A stretch of DNA of 5,710 bases, taken from positions 1 through 5,710 of the forward strand of contig JAJZOT010000124.1 in the NCBI GenBank assembly GCA_021847855.1, written 5' to 3'. Below are positions 5,692 to 5,710 of the stretch, piece by piece. Position numbers and translations under genes: made by a program. The stretch is from Thermoplasmata archaeon (GTDB lineage Archaea > Thermoplasmatota > Thermoplasmata > Thermoplasmatales > Thermoplasmataceae). The notes below the pieces were generated by a model, which searched no databases, was not told the origin of the DNA, and was given only the letters and a program-made list of their open reading frames with translations. Every line of letters begins with the position of its first letter. Position 1 is the stretch's first letter.

Positions 5692-5710
5692 TAGACAGCG
5701 AATTTAGCCT

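Noticed and set aside
1..5710. CRISPR array, tRNA, rRNA, insertion sequence or integrase
   Set aside because: No periodic repeats with spacers, no tRNA cloverleaf, no transposase or recombinase motif was seen on either strand.

Overview
This window looks like chromosomal DNA from an archaeon, most likely a Thermoplasmatales-type acidophile. The main argument is promoter layout. Several start codons have no Shine-Dalgarno sequence and instead sit about 25 bases downstream of an archaeal TATA box, as expected for leaderless transcripts. AT-rich spacers, frequent AGA/AGG arginine codons and short, tightly packed genes fit the same picture. The assignment is inference from sequence style; no rRNA or tRNA is present to confirm it.

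Layout. Bases 1-21 may be the first seven codons of a minus-strand gene leaving the left edge, with a well-placed TATA box at 43-51. Bases 22-284 are a probable divergent intergenic region. It holds short repeats and a 6-bp hairpin at 66-104, and I recognise nothing in 105-256. A small plus-strand gene (285-494) encodes a 69-residue protein with a helix-turn-helix-like core. It converges, with only 5 bases between stop codons, on a large minus-strand glycoside hydrolase family 15 gene (500-2887). Upstream of that enzyme on the same strand is a 12-helix sugar-porter-family MFS transporter (3000-4433). A 201-bp divergent promoter region separates the transporter from a plus-strand gene for a small two-helix membrane protein with an acidic tail (4635-5021). 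That gene converges, with 4 bases between stop codons, on a minus-strand gene for a PH/GRAM-like protein with a charged helix and a C-terminal zinc ribbon (5026-5691). The last 19 bases hold an in-frame stop and the start of its upstream region.

How the genes may work together. The transporter and the GH15 enzyme are co-directional and 112 bp apart, but each has its own candidate promoter. The enzyme has no visible signal peptide. The simplest reading is a sugar-use locus: the MFS protein imports a sugar or short oligosaccharide, and the cytoplasmic enzyme releases glucose from short alpha-glucans, either imported or from internal glycogen. The small HTH-like protein next to it is a candidate regulator, though only by position and fold pattern. 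The right-hand pair (two-helix membrane protein plus PH/zinc-ribbon protein) has no assigned function and is the least understood part of the window.
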